From NCBI GenBank assembly GCA_020137815.1, contig CM035358.1, forward strand, positions 3,272,292 to 3,336,291: 64,000 bases of DNA, in the 5' to 3' direction. This stretch comes from Hormiphora californensis. Taxonomy: Eukaryota > Ctenophora > Tentaculata > Cydippida > Pleurobrachiidae. The notes beneath the pieces are model-generated. The model searched no databases. It was given only the letters and a program-made list of their open reading frames with translations, and was not told the DNA's origin. Below are positions 32,671 to 44,398 of the stretch, piece after piece (the first letter of the stretch is position 1; every line of letters begins with the position of its first letter). The translations under genes were made by a program, and so were the position numbers.

Positions 32671-33634
32671 GTTTTCAGTGTGTCAGTTACTAAGTGTGAG
32701 CTCCCCCTCTCTCTCCGTCCTGCTTTTAAAACCCCATCACATGGGAATCCACCACCCCCTGATTCTGCCCCCTCCTAGATCACATTCCAGCCCCCTTCAA
32801 TCGGCTATTTCATCGTGGGGGCGTGGTTCCGAGGTGGGATTCTCGTGTGATTAAAAACACGTCGATTTCTCAAGTGCTATTAAGTTGAATAACAACAACT
32901 CTAGCTGCGATAACTCCATTTGGGGCGTGATCTTCATTACACATTACACAACAATTCTCCAGCTTGTATAACAATTAGATCTATCTCTCTGTGGAGGTGG
33001 AGCTTTGTTATGTTCTAACCCTCCTTTACAGGTTCGAGCAAGGCAAGTGGAGCTAGTTCGCTTCTGTATTTCTAGTTTGTATCTTCCTGAAAGTAATGAG
33101 TGAATGAAACTGAAACCATTCGGCATCGTAAATGGGCGGGATTGTGAGAAAATCATCAATAACCACAATTTAAAACTGAGTTAACTAATAAAATAAATTT
33201 AGTTACAACAAATTGGTAGGCACAAAAAGGGCACACAAATATTGAATATTGTCACCCAAGAACAGCTAAAACACTTTCAGTTCTCCCTAACATCTTTCTT
33301 ACTCTAGAACTCTCTAGTCTTCTATTCCTCATAAAATGTAGTTTCAACAATTACTGACAGTTAAAATGTCAAAGATTTCGTCGTCACAATTATGTCATGT
33401 TCAATTTACAAGAAAACATTTATATCAGCTTTGAGGGCAGCCTCTACACTTTACTGTCTCTTCTTGTCTCTTTACCATCATTCCATATTTCCTAAACTCC
33501 ATGAAATGAATTATGTCGTTCAAGAAACTGGCAATTCTAAAAAATCCTGCTTATTCCCAACAGGCAGCTCTAGAATATCCTTCCTGTTCTCTCAAGAAAA
33601 TCCAGGGTGCATCATTGTCCTTTGCTGTCTCTTT
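32671..33634. other. Promoter side of the lectin gene and 3' side of the acidic-protein gene
   Basis: No further gene recognised. Confidence 0.4.
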
Positions 33635-35344
33635 CTATTCTTTACAGATATCATCATCACTCCTTGTATCAAGGGATGCCAGCACGACACTAGCACTATA
33701 CTTGCTGTTAATGGAAGTATTGGACATCACTGACTCGCCCATACCACTCTGGTGATCGCTCATAGCAACCCCTGAATCTCCCTCATTAGGCAGTCCACCA
33801 TTGGCGAGGGCTGGTGTGCTCTTACTCAAATCCTTCCCCTCCTTCTTACTCTTTCCTGTCAGCTTCGCTTTGAACTTCTTGAACCTGAACTTCTTCTTCT
33901 TCTTCCCTCCATCAAGAGAGGTGGTAGAGGTAGCGGGGAAGGCAGAGAGGTTGTTAGTCGAGCCAGAATAGTTATCATCTCCGTCTGAGAACACAGCACT
34001 CTCACTGATTAGAGGGGCTGGTTGGGGCGTTGGGGGTGGCATGGCGGCTGCTGTGTTAGGTGTTGTAGGGTTGGTGAGGAGGATCATTGGCACTGCTGAG
34101 GCGTGATCCTCCTTAGTAACCACCTCATCCTCCCTAGTAACCACTGCATCCTCCCTAGCAACCACCTCATCCTCCTTAGCAACCACCTCATCCTCCCTAG
34201 TAACCACATCATCCTCCCTAGTAACCACATCATCCTCCTTAGCAACCACCTGATCCTCCCTAGCAACCACATTCTCAGCCACTCTGTTGACCTCCTCATC
34301 TTCTGGTGTCATGGGTGGAGCAGTTGGTTGTTCTACTGCTACAGGTTCTACTGCTGCTGCAGGTATCTCAGGTTCTAACACCTGTTCCACAATGACAGCA
34401 GCAGCAGGTTCAGTAATGACAGGTTCAACAGCAGCAGGTTTGACAGGTTCCACAGCAGCAGCAGGTTCAACCTGCCTCTCAGGTTCTTCTGTCACTATGA
34501 CAACGGGAGGTATAGGTGTGACAACATCCTGTATCACACTAGGTACTGGTGTATCAATATCCCCCTCATCTAGTTCAGGTTCACTTCCTACTACTAAACT
34601 AGCAGGAGGTTCCGGTTCTAAGTCCTGCAACTGTGCCACTCTATCATCAGCTGCTATCACTGTTTCAGGAGTCTCTGATAGACTGACCCCAGTAGATGAT
34701 ACAACTGATTCTGAAGCAAGGTGTCCTTCCAGATCATTCAGGACTGCCTCCTCATCAAGTTGGGTAGAGTACTGACTGGCCAGATCACTCCATTTAGCTT
34801 GTTCTACAACCGAGCTAGTGTCGTCTATTGGGGCTGATAGGGAACCATAACCCTGATCCGCTTCATTCACCCCCTGGATCGGGCTTCCTTCCTGTGGGGA
34901 AATATTGGGGATTAGGATTTTTATCTTTTGATAAGTTTAAAAATAGCGCAAGTACAGCTGGGAGACCCATTATACCGTATTGGGAGGATATGAAAATATG
35001 AAAACTGAACTTTTCTTGATTAGAACAAGGTAACTACTTGTCTCGCCGGCTATAATAAGAGGGGCTAGCAGCCAGTTGTTAGCGAGAGGGGAAGGGCAGG
35101 GGCTCTGGAGAGGAGAACATGAATGGTATGGGGAGGCGAGAGAGGGGAGGGTAGGGCTGGAGAAGAAAGGATGGCAGGATAGGATGGGAGAGAAAAAATG
35201 AACAGATCAGGGGTTATCGATCTTCTAGAAACATACCGCTTCACACTCCTCCCCAACATCTTTATCTCCGTTGAAGGTGGGACGTCTGAAGCAGCACAAC
35301 GTGTAGAGACACGGTGAGAATGAGAGGATTGAATCTGTTGCCAT
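33635..35344 (-). CDS. Unrecognised acidic protein with Cys-rich N-terminus and polybasic patch
   Basis: Two exons, 35344-35237 and 34891-33635, give 454 residues. The start (MATDSILSFSPCLYTLCCF) has no signal peptide but a Cys cluster (CLYTLCC) that could be palmitoylated. The middle is low-complexity: a Pro/Val/Glu-rich stretch, then about ten heptad-like repeats of (V)VxxEDxV(V)(A/T)(R/K)ED, probably coiled or extended. Near the C-terminus is the polybasic aromatic patch KKKKKFRFKKFKAKLTGKSKK, reminiscent of the membrane-binding effector region of MARCKS or GAP43, followed by a Ser-rich tail ending DDDICKE. I infer a cytoplasmic, membrane-associated protein; the family is unknown. An internal tandem repeat of 21 bp at about 34115-34270 encodes the ED heptads. 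Confidence 0.75.
34115..34270 (-). repeat. In-frame 21-bp coding repeat (seven-residue ED repeat)
   Basis: Units of the type ctagtaaccacatcatcctcc encode successive VVTREDD/VVAKEDE heptads in the acidic protein. Confidence 0.85.
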
Positions 35345-35574
35345 GGTGACGTCACTGTTTACATAATGATGGGGCAGCTGCTGGTGAGAGGGGGATTTTG
35401 ATTAAACTTGGGGGGTTTATTGATCCAAATAGAGATGGAGGAGAGATTGTTGGCAAACACATTTGGCAGGGCAATGAATGGGATTGTTGTGACACATTCT
35501 GACAAAGGAAGGGAGAAACATAGCAGCATGAACAACAGAGAATATAATAATGGGCATACTGAGAGATGGAAGGA

Positions 35575-35582
35575 GGGAGAGA

Positions 35583-35632
<50 letters not shown>

Positions 35633-36080
35633 ATTTTATTGAATTTAGGATCACACTGCATGTGTCTGTCAACAGATATGAATCAAACCTATCACTCTCC
35701 CCCTCTCGCTTTCTCTCTCACTTCTCTCTCTCTTTCTATCTATCTCTATCTCTATCTCTCACGCATGATGACAAAATCTGACAAAGCCTTGCAATACCTA
35801 CGGCGCCTAAAATTTCACAAACATGTTTCACACACTACAGCAAGAATAGTTTGGAATGTGTACTCCTAGAGCAGCGTGTGGTAACATCTGTTGCGGGGCG
35901 GGGACTACGGAGAGGGGAGAGAGACGGAAAGAAATAGAGGCACCAGGAGGGAGACGGGAATTGAAGAGTGCTTGTTCTGGAACGAGACTCGAGAGCTATA
36001 GGACTGGAGAAGGAACGGGAAACTGATTAGAAGTCGACACTCGAAAAACTCGGAAATGTAGAGCTCGGCTTTTCTCAGTT
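35575..36080. other. Spacer with short GA tract
   Basis: A GA tract lies at 35578-35627 and a CT-rich patch at 35697-35760. No gene seen. Confidence 0.4.
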
Positions 36081-36114
36081 AATATTTGTCATTAGTTAAC
36101 TTCTCTTGCTATTT

Positions 36115-36116
<2 letters not shown>

Positions 36117-36165
<49 letters not shown>

Positions 36166-36210
36166 TCTCTTCTCTCTCTCTCTCCTCTCTACTCTCTCTC
36201 TTCTCTCTCT

Positions 36211-36244
<34 letters not shown>

Positions 36245-36247
36245 TCT

Positions 36248-36333
<86 letters not shown>
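36117..36333. repeat. (CT)n microsatellite at the 3' border of the LINE
   Basis: About 215 bp of ct/ctt repeats directly abutting the 3' end of the minus-strand LINE. Confidence 0.93.
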
Positions 36334-36336
<3 letters not shown>

Positions 36337-38196
36337 CCACTACACGCACCACTCCCGCATGGGGCCGTAAGGTCCCATGCGTGAGCAGGGTTAAATCCCC
36401 CGAGCCCGGATCCTGTTGGATCTGAGGGCCCGGAGGGCCTGCGGAGTAAAGGTAGGTAGAACAATGTACATAGGGGTAAGTTGAACAATGTACATATGGG
36501 TTAAAGTAAGGGAAAAACATTTAAAGGGGAGTTAAAGCTCATGGTGGCGGAGCATAAGACCTCCTAAGCTATCTGGAAAGAAGCCCAACCTTCTGGAACG
36601 GAGCCTAAGAAGAGACAACTTATCAGGAACTGAAGAAGCAAACCGTCTGAATCTAGGGAAATCTAGGGGCAAGCAGGAACGGGTATAAAGGGTAAAAAGA
36701 AGAAATGACAATAATAGGGGGGACAGCTCGGGAGGTATATTACATGTCGAGAACTTTCCGGAGCGTGTTCATCGAGTTAAAGAGGACTGACTTTTGAAGC
36801 TGTGAAGGGTAAATTTGGCGGGTTATAGCAGTCAGGTACTTCTCCAGTCGGGGGCTGACTCCGCCAAGAGCTCCAATCACGATAGGGATGACCGTGGCCT
36901 TTTTAAGATCCCAAATTCGTGTGAGCTCCCTCCGTAGTTCTTGGTACTTCTCGATCTTCTCCATCTCCCTGTCCGAGACTGACCTGTCCTTTGGTACAGC
37001 GACATCGATCAGAAGCGCTTCCTTCTTTAGTTTGTCTAGAAGGACCAAGTCAGGTTTACATGCCTCGATGGGGTTATCCGTCTGAATGTGGAAATCCCAG
37101 AGGATCTTGCAGTTCTCATTCTCGAGCACTTTCTCTGCATAGTGGCTCCACCACTTTGATTCAGTAGGAAATCCGTGGTCCTTGCATATTCCCCAGTGCA
37201 GGGCAGCAGCTACTCGATCGTGTCGGAGTTTATAGTCTCCGTTGGCAAGTTTCGTGCATCCGTTTAGGATGTGTTCCACCGACTCGTTGTATTGGTTACA
37301 GATCCGGCACTTCTCAGTCACTTCATTCTCTTTCTGTATGGCAGCTCTCAACCAGTTCGTGCGAATGGCTTGATCCTGGGCAGCAAAGACATCGGCTTCG
37401 GTGTATCTGCTGAGGCTCTCTTTGTTGAGCCAGGCCCAGGTCGCGTCAGGGTCGCATCCCCCTTCTTCAAGTTGCTTCAGGAATCTTCCATGTAAGACTT
37501 TGTTTTTCCATTTCTCTATAAGTTCCGTCTGTAGTCTTTCCTTCAGGGCTTCTGCGTCTTCTGGAGGTCCAGTTAGCATATCTTCAGACTGCATCGCCGT
37601 GTGGAGGGCACGGATCTTGGGGTCCGTGGAATTGGTGAAGAATGTCACGAGTCCTGTCTCTTCCTTCACAATGACATCTTCAATCCGTTGGAGACCCCTT
37701 CCTCCCAGTTTCCTGCTAACATACAGCCGGTCAATGTCACTGTTGCTCTTGATGACTCCTCTTCTCAGGATCTTCCTAGTCATCATGTCTAGTCCACTGG
37801 CTTCGGAAGTGGACCAGTCCAGTATTCCGGCACCGTAACGGATCACAGGTATTGCCCATGTGTTGATTGCTGTGATGAGGTTCTTGCCTTGCAGGCTCGA
37901 GGAGAGTAGTTTCTTGACTCTTCGGGTGTATTCGGCTTTGACCTTAGCTTTCATTTCTTGATGAAGAATACGGTCAACCTCCAGGATGCCGAGGTACTTA
38001 TAGCCTCCATCTTCCACCTCGGGTATTCTGTCTCCACTTGGTAGGCTTATTCCCTGCATCCGACTTCTGACTCCGTCCACAATGTCTAGAGCTCCGCACT
38101 TGGATAGACCAAAGGACATGTTGATGTCAGTGCTAAACTTCTCAGTGACTGCTAAGAGCTGCTGAAGGTCCTCTTTTGAGCTGGCGTACAGCTTAA

Positions 38197-39499
38197 GGGT
38201 ACACCTGGCGTTTTTCATCATCGAGTGCCCAACCAAATGACTTCACCAGGGCTTAGTTCATACAAAATGGACCTCAAATATGCAATTTTAGCCCTAAAGT
38301 CGAATTCATATTTTTGCTACAGCCTATTTTCAAAGTGGCGTTTTTTCAATTTTTGTCGGAATTTTTAACCTCAGGACCACTTTTTTTGAGATAGAAACAT
38401 TAAATTCTTGGAATTTGAAGAGAATATAAAGGTGAATAAGCCCAAAGAAGGATTTTTGAAATGGAGCTTATTTCTGGCCATGAGAACGGTTTACTTTTTT
38501 GCTTCTTTGACACGCTGGCTGAGAATGTTCCCATGCTTCATTAGAGATGAAAATCTGGAAATAGTTGCTCAAAACGATTATCTATGTGGCCCAAAAATTT
38601 TGGAACTTTCCCGCCAAAGATGTGGTGTACAGAGCTTGTTTTGTGAAACCCGTCTTTTTTAAAAAGAGGGATATTCCCTGTATCTCAAAAACGGATGATC
38701 GTAGAGACCTGCGACCAAGCTTAATCGATTCAGAAGGTCCGATTTTGGGGGGGTCTTCTGAGATACATTTTGCTCCTACTCCAACCGTTTTTGCTAAAAT
38801 TGCAAAAAACCAATTCTATGAAAAGGGGGAACAACTCTAATCCAGTAGCCTGCTTCGGGCTGATTTCCCCCTTACTTGCTGATACCTTTTTCGCAATTAC
38901 AGCAAAAACGGTTGGAGTAGGAGCAAAATGTCTCTCAGAAGACCCCCCCAAAATCGGACCTTCTGAATCGATTAAGCTTGGTCGCAGGTCTCTACGATCA
39001 TCCGTTTTTGAGATACAGGGAATTTCCCTCTTTTTCAAAAAGACGGGTTTCACAAAACAAGCTCTGTAAACCACATCTTTGGCGGGAAAGTTCCAAAATT
39101 TTTGGGCCACATAGATAATCGTTTTGAGCAACTATTTCCAGATTTTCATCTCTAATGAAGCATGGGAACATTCTCAGCCAGCGTGTCAAAGAAGCAAAAA
39201 AGTAAACCGTTCTCATGGCCAGAAATAAGCTCCATTTCAAAAATCCTTCTTTGGGCTTATTCACCTTTATATTCCCTTCAAATTCCAAGAATTTAATGTT
39301 TCTATCTCAAAAAAAGTGGTCCTGAGGTTAAAAATTCCGACAAAAATTGAAAAAACGCCACTTTGAAAATAGGCTGTAGCAAAAATATGAATTCGACTTC
39401 AAGGCTAAAATTGCATATTTGAGGTCCATTTTGTATGAACTAAACCCTGGTGAAGTCATTTGGTTGGGCACTCGATGATGAAAAACGCCAGGTGTACCC
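38197..39499. mobile_element. 1303-bp near-palindromic element flanked by TTAA
   Basis: The arms are almost perfect reverse complements centred near 38848. Ends are GGGTACACCTGGCG and CGCCAGGTGTACCC, and TTAA lies on both sides (38193-38196 and 39500-39503). TTAA target duplication is the hallmark of piggyBac-type transposition. It splits the LINE immediately after the YMDD codons. Open frames in the arms (for example KPKEGFLKWSLFLAMRT) occur in mirror image and are not supported as a gene. Confidence 0.87.
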
Positions 39500-39586
39500 T
39501 TAAGATCGTCCATGTATAGGCGGTGGTTAATACTAATATCTGGATCTGGAGCTACTGGGTTAGATATGGTGTAGCCTCTTCCTTGG

Positions 39587-40124
39587 CCACATTGATGCCT
39601 GAGTGAGATCGAGGTCGCGCAGCGACCGAGATCGATCTCACATCTAGGCCTCCGGCGCGTTATTGATTTTAGAGCAAACTTTTTCAAAGACCTGGCTGCA
39701 AGGAACTACTGAACCGATTTGCATCTCGTTTGTTGCTCCTGGCAGATAATTGTCTCTATTTTTACGGAAAATACCCGCGAATTTCAGCATTTGAGGAATA
39801 GTGGGTCAAAATTGACACGAAACATGAGCAATTCTTTAAAGACCTGGCTGCAAGCTCCTACTCGGTCCTGGGACAATCTGCGGGTACTGGGGGAATCGTC
39901 ATGGCCTTGTGAGTATGGGAAAATACCCGCCGATTCATCACGATGCGAAATGAGACCACAATTTACCTTTGAGTAGTGCTAGGTCAGCTAAAAAGGTCTC
40001 CAAAAACGGTCTATCACGCGCGATTTGTTGAAAACGTGCTTTATTTCGCGCGCACGTGAGTTCTTGCTCTCAACGGACCGGGATCCTATTATTCGCGGAG
40101 CGAGAATAGGATGCGATGGATCCA
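39587..40124. mobile_element. 538-bp interspersed element with 14-bp target duplication
   Basis: Inserted in the LINE polymerase. The direct repeat agcctcttccttgg flanks it at 39573-39586 and 40125-40138. Each end folds into a hairpin (gatcgaggtcgcgcagcgacc near 39608; cctattattcgcggagcgag near 40085). The interior has two copies of an aaagacctggctgcaag block. The same element occurs, degraded, at 18226-18680. A long duplication suggests LINE-type target-primed insertion, but no A tail is seen. Confidence 0.8.
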
Positions 40125-42839
40125 AGCCTCTTCCTTGGGCAGCTAGGAGCATGGACAGGGGGATCAGGCCTATAATAAAGTGAATAGGGGAGACGGAGTC
40201 TCCTTGGAAGAGGCCTCTCTTGATGTGTATTTTACCTAAGTCTGACCCAGATTGGACGATGTTGACAATACACTGCTGGAATGATGACTCGAATAGTCGG
40301 ATTATCTGAGGGTTTATCCCGCACATCTCCATTGACTTAAGGATCCAGGAGTGGGGGATCGAGTCGTATGCCTTCTGGTAGTCTATGAAAGCCATATACA
40401 AGGAAGACTTTGAGCGTTTGCAATGACGTAGGATAAGTTTGTCAATTGCTAGTTGTTCTTTACATCCTCGACTCTTTTTGCGGCACCCCTTCTGCTCTTC
40501 CGGAAAGAGCCCGTTTACATCGAGGTGCTGGTAGATGTCTTCTGATAATATTCCTGTATACAGCTTCCAGAGGTTCGGAAGGCAGGTTATGGTCTAAAGT
40601 TCCCCGGGTTTGACATACCCTTCTTGGGGTCTTTAATCAGGAGGAAGGTCCTGCCTTCAGTCATCCATGCCGGGACTTGACTCGTAAGTGAGACTTTCAT
40701 TGAGTAGCTCAGCTATCCGACCATGGAGGCAAGTCGTGTGTTTAATCCTAGAAGGCGTGGAGACCATCTATACACTGGGGTTGACCAGTTGGTCATTCCT
40801 TTCACCCGAGCTGCAACTCTTTCCGTGGTGATCTGAAACTCTTTCCTGTTGGCTGACTGTTCAAAGTTCTCCTGGGCTCCGTCTAAACCATTCTGCTTCA
40901 GTGTTTATGACCAGCCTCGTTTTCCCAGATATTTTTCCAGAAGTTAAGCGTCCTGGTCTCGGTCTTCTGGAGTACAATCGAGTGGCGTGGGTCCGATCCA
41001 CGTTTCTCACAGTTTCCGGTAAAAGTTTCTTGGTTGTTCCTGGAACCGTTGTTGTCAACGAATGTCTGCCTGCTTCTTCTTGTATCTCTTAATCTTTCCG
41101 GCCTTCGCTAGCAGTCTCTGCTTCACTTCTCTATACTTGTTTATAGCCCTTCTTGGGCAGCACGGGGTTATCTTCTATAGATAAATCTATAGTTTGGAAA
41201 CTTGTGGGTGGCTCCTCTGCTCATTTCGGTCAGCCTGGAGAGGTCTAGGAGCGAAGCTTGGCGACACTCTCTTCGAGTCGTCGCAGCCACATAGGTTGTT
41301 TATTCCTTCTGGGGGTGTGGTTGGTGGGTTCGCTTGGTGCCTTAACGCCCATCTGTTCTCGACTCGACCACAATGGGCTACGGCCATCAGCTAGCGTGTT
41401 CAGTTGCGGTAAGGTTCTGGAGTTTCAAGGACTTATTACCGGGCGAGTCGGGTCAATTGCCACTCGTAGTTTCCCCCAGGGGACCTGTCTCAGGTCGGTG
41501 ACTTTGATAGAGCTTGGTTCCTCAGTAGTTTCTTGAACTGCTCCCTGATTTCCGGGTTCGGTGATGGCCCTTCCTCTTCCACTGGGGTTGTGGGGGGTTC
41601 ATGGTTTCTGGGGGTGGGTTTGTCCTCTACCAAGCCTGTCGTGCCGATTCAACTGCTTCACGGTCGGCTACGGCCGCTGTTCTGATTTCCATCAGCTTCT
41701 GTGGTGAAGGAGTCCCGACTGGTTATATACTCCGGTTGGGATCTAAGCTGGTCATCAGTCTTGGAAGGGTAGGTTGTCTTTGACCACCTTTCCTCCACTC
41801 GGTTCCATACTCCTCTTTTGTCAGGTTGTGAGTACGAGTGGATGAACACGAGCGTAATGTTCATTTCTGTGGTCCATTTCGTTCGTGGCGCTCTAGTTGG
41901 GGGTGGTGGTGGGGGATCGGCGGTGTCCCCATTTGCCGAGGTACTCGGACCCGCAGTGTTATCATTCACCGTGAGATCCACTTCCGGGAGTATATTTAGG
42001 CCAGATGCTGCTAGCCCTGCTAGCATTCGCTGATCAGCCATCTCCTGCGGTGTTACCATGTGTCCAGATTTCTCTATTGATCTGAACTGGCTTGAGAGTT
42101 TGGCCTTTTATGTGGTGTCGTGTCCTTGTCGATTCCCATAGCCGTGTCGAGCCTCTTCCAGGATCCGGATGATCCTGGGTTGCCTGCTGTGTAGCAGTAA
42201 CCCCAAGTCTATGTTCTCTTGCTTGAACCAGGAACCTTCCTTGGTTTACGGTGTTTAGTACTCATGTCCGAATAAGATGAGTAGTTTTTTGGGGTGAGTT
42301 TCAAACCAATCACTGTGTATACATAAGTCCCAATCGGTTTGGTTAGAAGAAGAGCCGGTTTGGGGGGTCTTAACACTGCCACCCGTTTTGGGCACAGCGG
42401 TAACGGCATCCCACCGCCACATTTGAGATCCGTTCGTGGATGTTTTACTTATACCCGGCCATCCGTGCAGCTTTTCAGCACGAACCGACACTTTTCGCGT
42501 ACGGTGTGTACTTATGTCTATAATGGTGGATCTGGAACGGGGACATATATATGTGAAGCATGATCTTAACTGGATGGGGTAAAAACAGGGAGGGAAAGAC
42601 CAAAAAAGAGGAAAAATAAATGATCGGCAAGGGGAGAAAAAAGAAGAAAGGTAGGCGAACGAATGGGTGGAGGAGAGAAAGAGATAGAAATCGAGAAACA
42701 AGAGAAGAAAAATAAGAGGGAATTCGGCAGTAGTCTCTAGACAACAAAAGAAAAACGCAAAGAGAAGATGGACAGCGAAAAAGGCCAAAAAAAGATAGTA
42801 GTATGACACTAGGGGATGGGTTGAGGGACCAGGCAAACT

Positions 42840-43945
42840 AAATCCTCCCAGGAACAGTGTAACTATCCTCTCATAACGGTGCAACTATCCTCTGTGAGCG
42901 GGGTTACACTATCCTCTCCGGCGCGGGGTACGGTGTAACTATCTCTCAGGACCGGGGCAACTATCCTTGTGGATCGGGGTAAACTATCCTCTCAGGCGCG
43001 GGGTATACTATTCTCGTCTGATGCGGGGCAACTAATCCTCTCCTGGAACGGGGCACGATCCTCCTTGGAGGCGGGTAACCTATCTTCTCAGGCCGGGGTA
43101 AGGGTTAATACTATCCTCTCCGGAACGGGGCAACTATCTCTGTGGAGCGGGGTAAACTATCCTCTCAGTGGTGGGGTAATGGCTATACTATCCTCTCCGG
43201 AACGGGCACTATCCTCTGTGGAGCGGGTAATATCTCTCAGGTGTGGGGTAAGGGCTAATTCCTCTATCTCCGGAACGGGGCACTATCCTCTGTGGACGGG
43301 TAAACTTTCCTCTCAGGTGTTGGGTAAAGGGTATACTAGCTCTCCGAACGGGGCAACTATCCCTGTGGAGGCGGGGTAAACTATCCTTTCTCAGGCGCGG
43401 GGTAAGGGTCTTCATACTATCCTCTCCGGAATCGGGGCACTATCTCTGTGAAGCGGGTACACTATCCGCTCAGTGTGGTGTAAGGGCTATACTATCCTCT
43501 CCGGAACGGGGCAACTTAATCCTGTGAGCGGGGTAAACTATCCTCTCAGGTGTTGGGTAAAGAGTGCTATACTATCCTCTCCGGACGGGGCAACTATCCC
43601 TGTGGAGCGGGTAAAACTATCCTCTCAGTGTGGGGTAAAGGGTAACTATCCTCTCCGGAAAGGGGCAACTATCCTCTGTGGAGCGGGGTAAACATCACAT
43701 CTCAGGCGCGGGTAAGGGGTATACTATCCTCTCCGTAACGGGGCACTATCCTCTGTGGAGCGGGGGAAAACTATCCTCTTCAGCGCGGTAGGGGTATACT
43801 ATTCCTCCCCGGAACGGGGCACTATCTCTGTGGTCGGGGTAAACTATCTCCTCAGGCGCGGGTAAGGGTTATACTATTCTCCCTCTCCGGAACGGGGCAA
43901 CTATCCGCTGTGGGGCGGGCAAACTATCCTCTCCGGACGGGGAAA
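42840..43945. repeat. LINE 5'-region tandem repeats, units of about 75 bp
   Basis: Repeating theme tatcctctccggaacggggc, then actatcctctgtggagcggg, then taaactatcctctcaggcg with variable gggtaaggg. Roughly 14 irregular copies with many one-base indels. Confidence 0.85.
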
Positions 43946-44357
43946 ATGATCCGCTCCGAAGTAGAAACCCTATCTGGAGCGGTACCCTATTAATGGGAGT
44001 TTAGGGGGTTAGTAGATTAGTATCAGGATTGGTTAGTGGTTAGTAGATAAAGGGGCATTGGAGGTCCACAGGTGGCTGGAAGGTGCCTATTCCACGGGTA
44101 AACCCTAAGCCGGGGAAGGCGGGTAGGAACGTAATAGTTGGCGATGATACACTGTGGGCCGCCTAGCCAAGAAGATCTTTTTGTGTTTTGTATTTTATGA
44201 TTTTTTTCCGTATTTTTTGATACACAGCCCACGCTTAGCCACGGCCACACGGACCTGAAAAATCGATCAAGGGGAAAAGGGGAATGGGGAAAAGGTACTC
44301 CGTGTGACCCTGTTGCCCGGGGGAAACCGATAGGAGGTGGTGGCAGGTGGACCAACT

Positions 44358-44360
<3 letters not shown>

Positions 44361-44393
<33 letters not shown>
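44361..44393. repeat. (CT)n at the 5' border of the LINE
   Basis: A short C run followed by ct repeats, matching the microsatellite type at the 3' border (36117-36333). Confidence 0.85.

Positions 44394-44398
<5 letters not shown>

Larger units (their letters stand above)
36740..42060 (-). pseudogene. LINE polyprotein: Myb-like region, reverse transcriptase, CCHC, restriction-like endonuclease (broken)
   Basis: Recognisable segments: near 42000-41660, KWTTEMNITLVFIHSY with a later W and TDDQLRSQ (Myb-like DNA binding); near 40580-40130, palm motifs FIDYQKAYDSIPH and GLFQGDSVSP; near 39587-39504, the catalytic YMDDLK; and a 498-codon stretch down to 36740 that opens with the palindrome remnant and continues from 38192 as LYASSKEDLQQLL (thumb), CRICNQY...H...C (CX2CX8HX4C), and KPDLVLLDKLKKEALLIDVAV (endonuclease PD..D). 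When both insertions are skipped the flanking frames rejoin at GRG|YTISN and YMDDLK|LYASS. Stretch 40600-41660 is frameshifted, so the gene is dead here. Confidence 0.88.
36334..44360 (-). mobile_element. R2-type (restriction-like endonuclease) LINE, degraded, with nested insertions
   Basis: A non-LTR retrotransposon on the minus strand. The 5' end lies near 44360 and the 3' end at 36334, next to (GA)n on both sides when read in its own sense. From 5' to 3' it has subterminal tandem repeats (42840-43945), a Myb-like N-terminal region (about 42060-41660), a frameshifted linker, reverse transcriptase (about 40600-37700), a CCHC knuckle and a C-terminal endonuclease (to the stop at 36740), then a 3' UTR of about 400 bp. 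Two later elements (38197-39499 and 39587-40124) interrupt the polymerase. The exact ends are inferred from the microsatellite borders. Confidence 0.85.

Noticed and set aside
38408-39288. Open frames in the TTAA-flanked palindrome (repeated in mirror image)
   Set aside because: The same peptide appears on both arms because of the palindrome. It has no splice, domain or transposase motif.
42255-42884. 209-codon open frame with hydrophobic Phe/Leu stretches
   Set aside because: Lies in the LINE 5' region; purine-rich DNA read in reverse gives Phe/Leu/Ser. No conserved motif.
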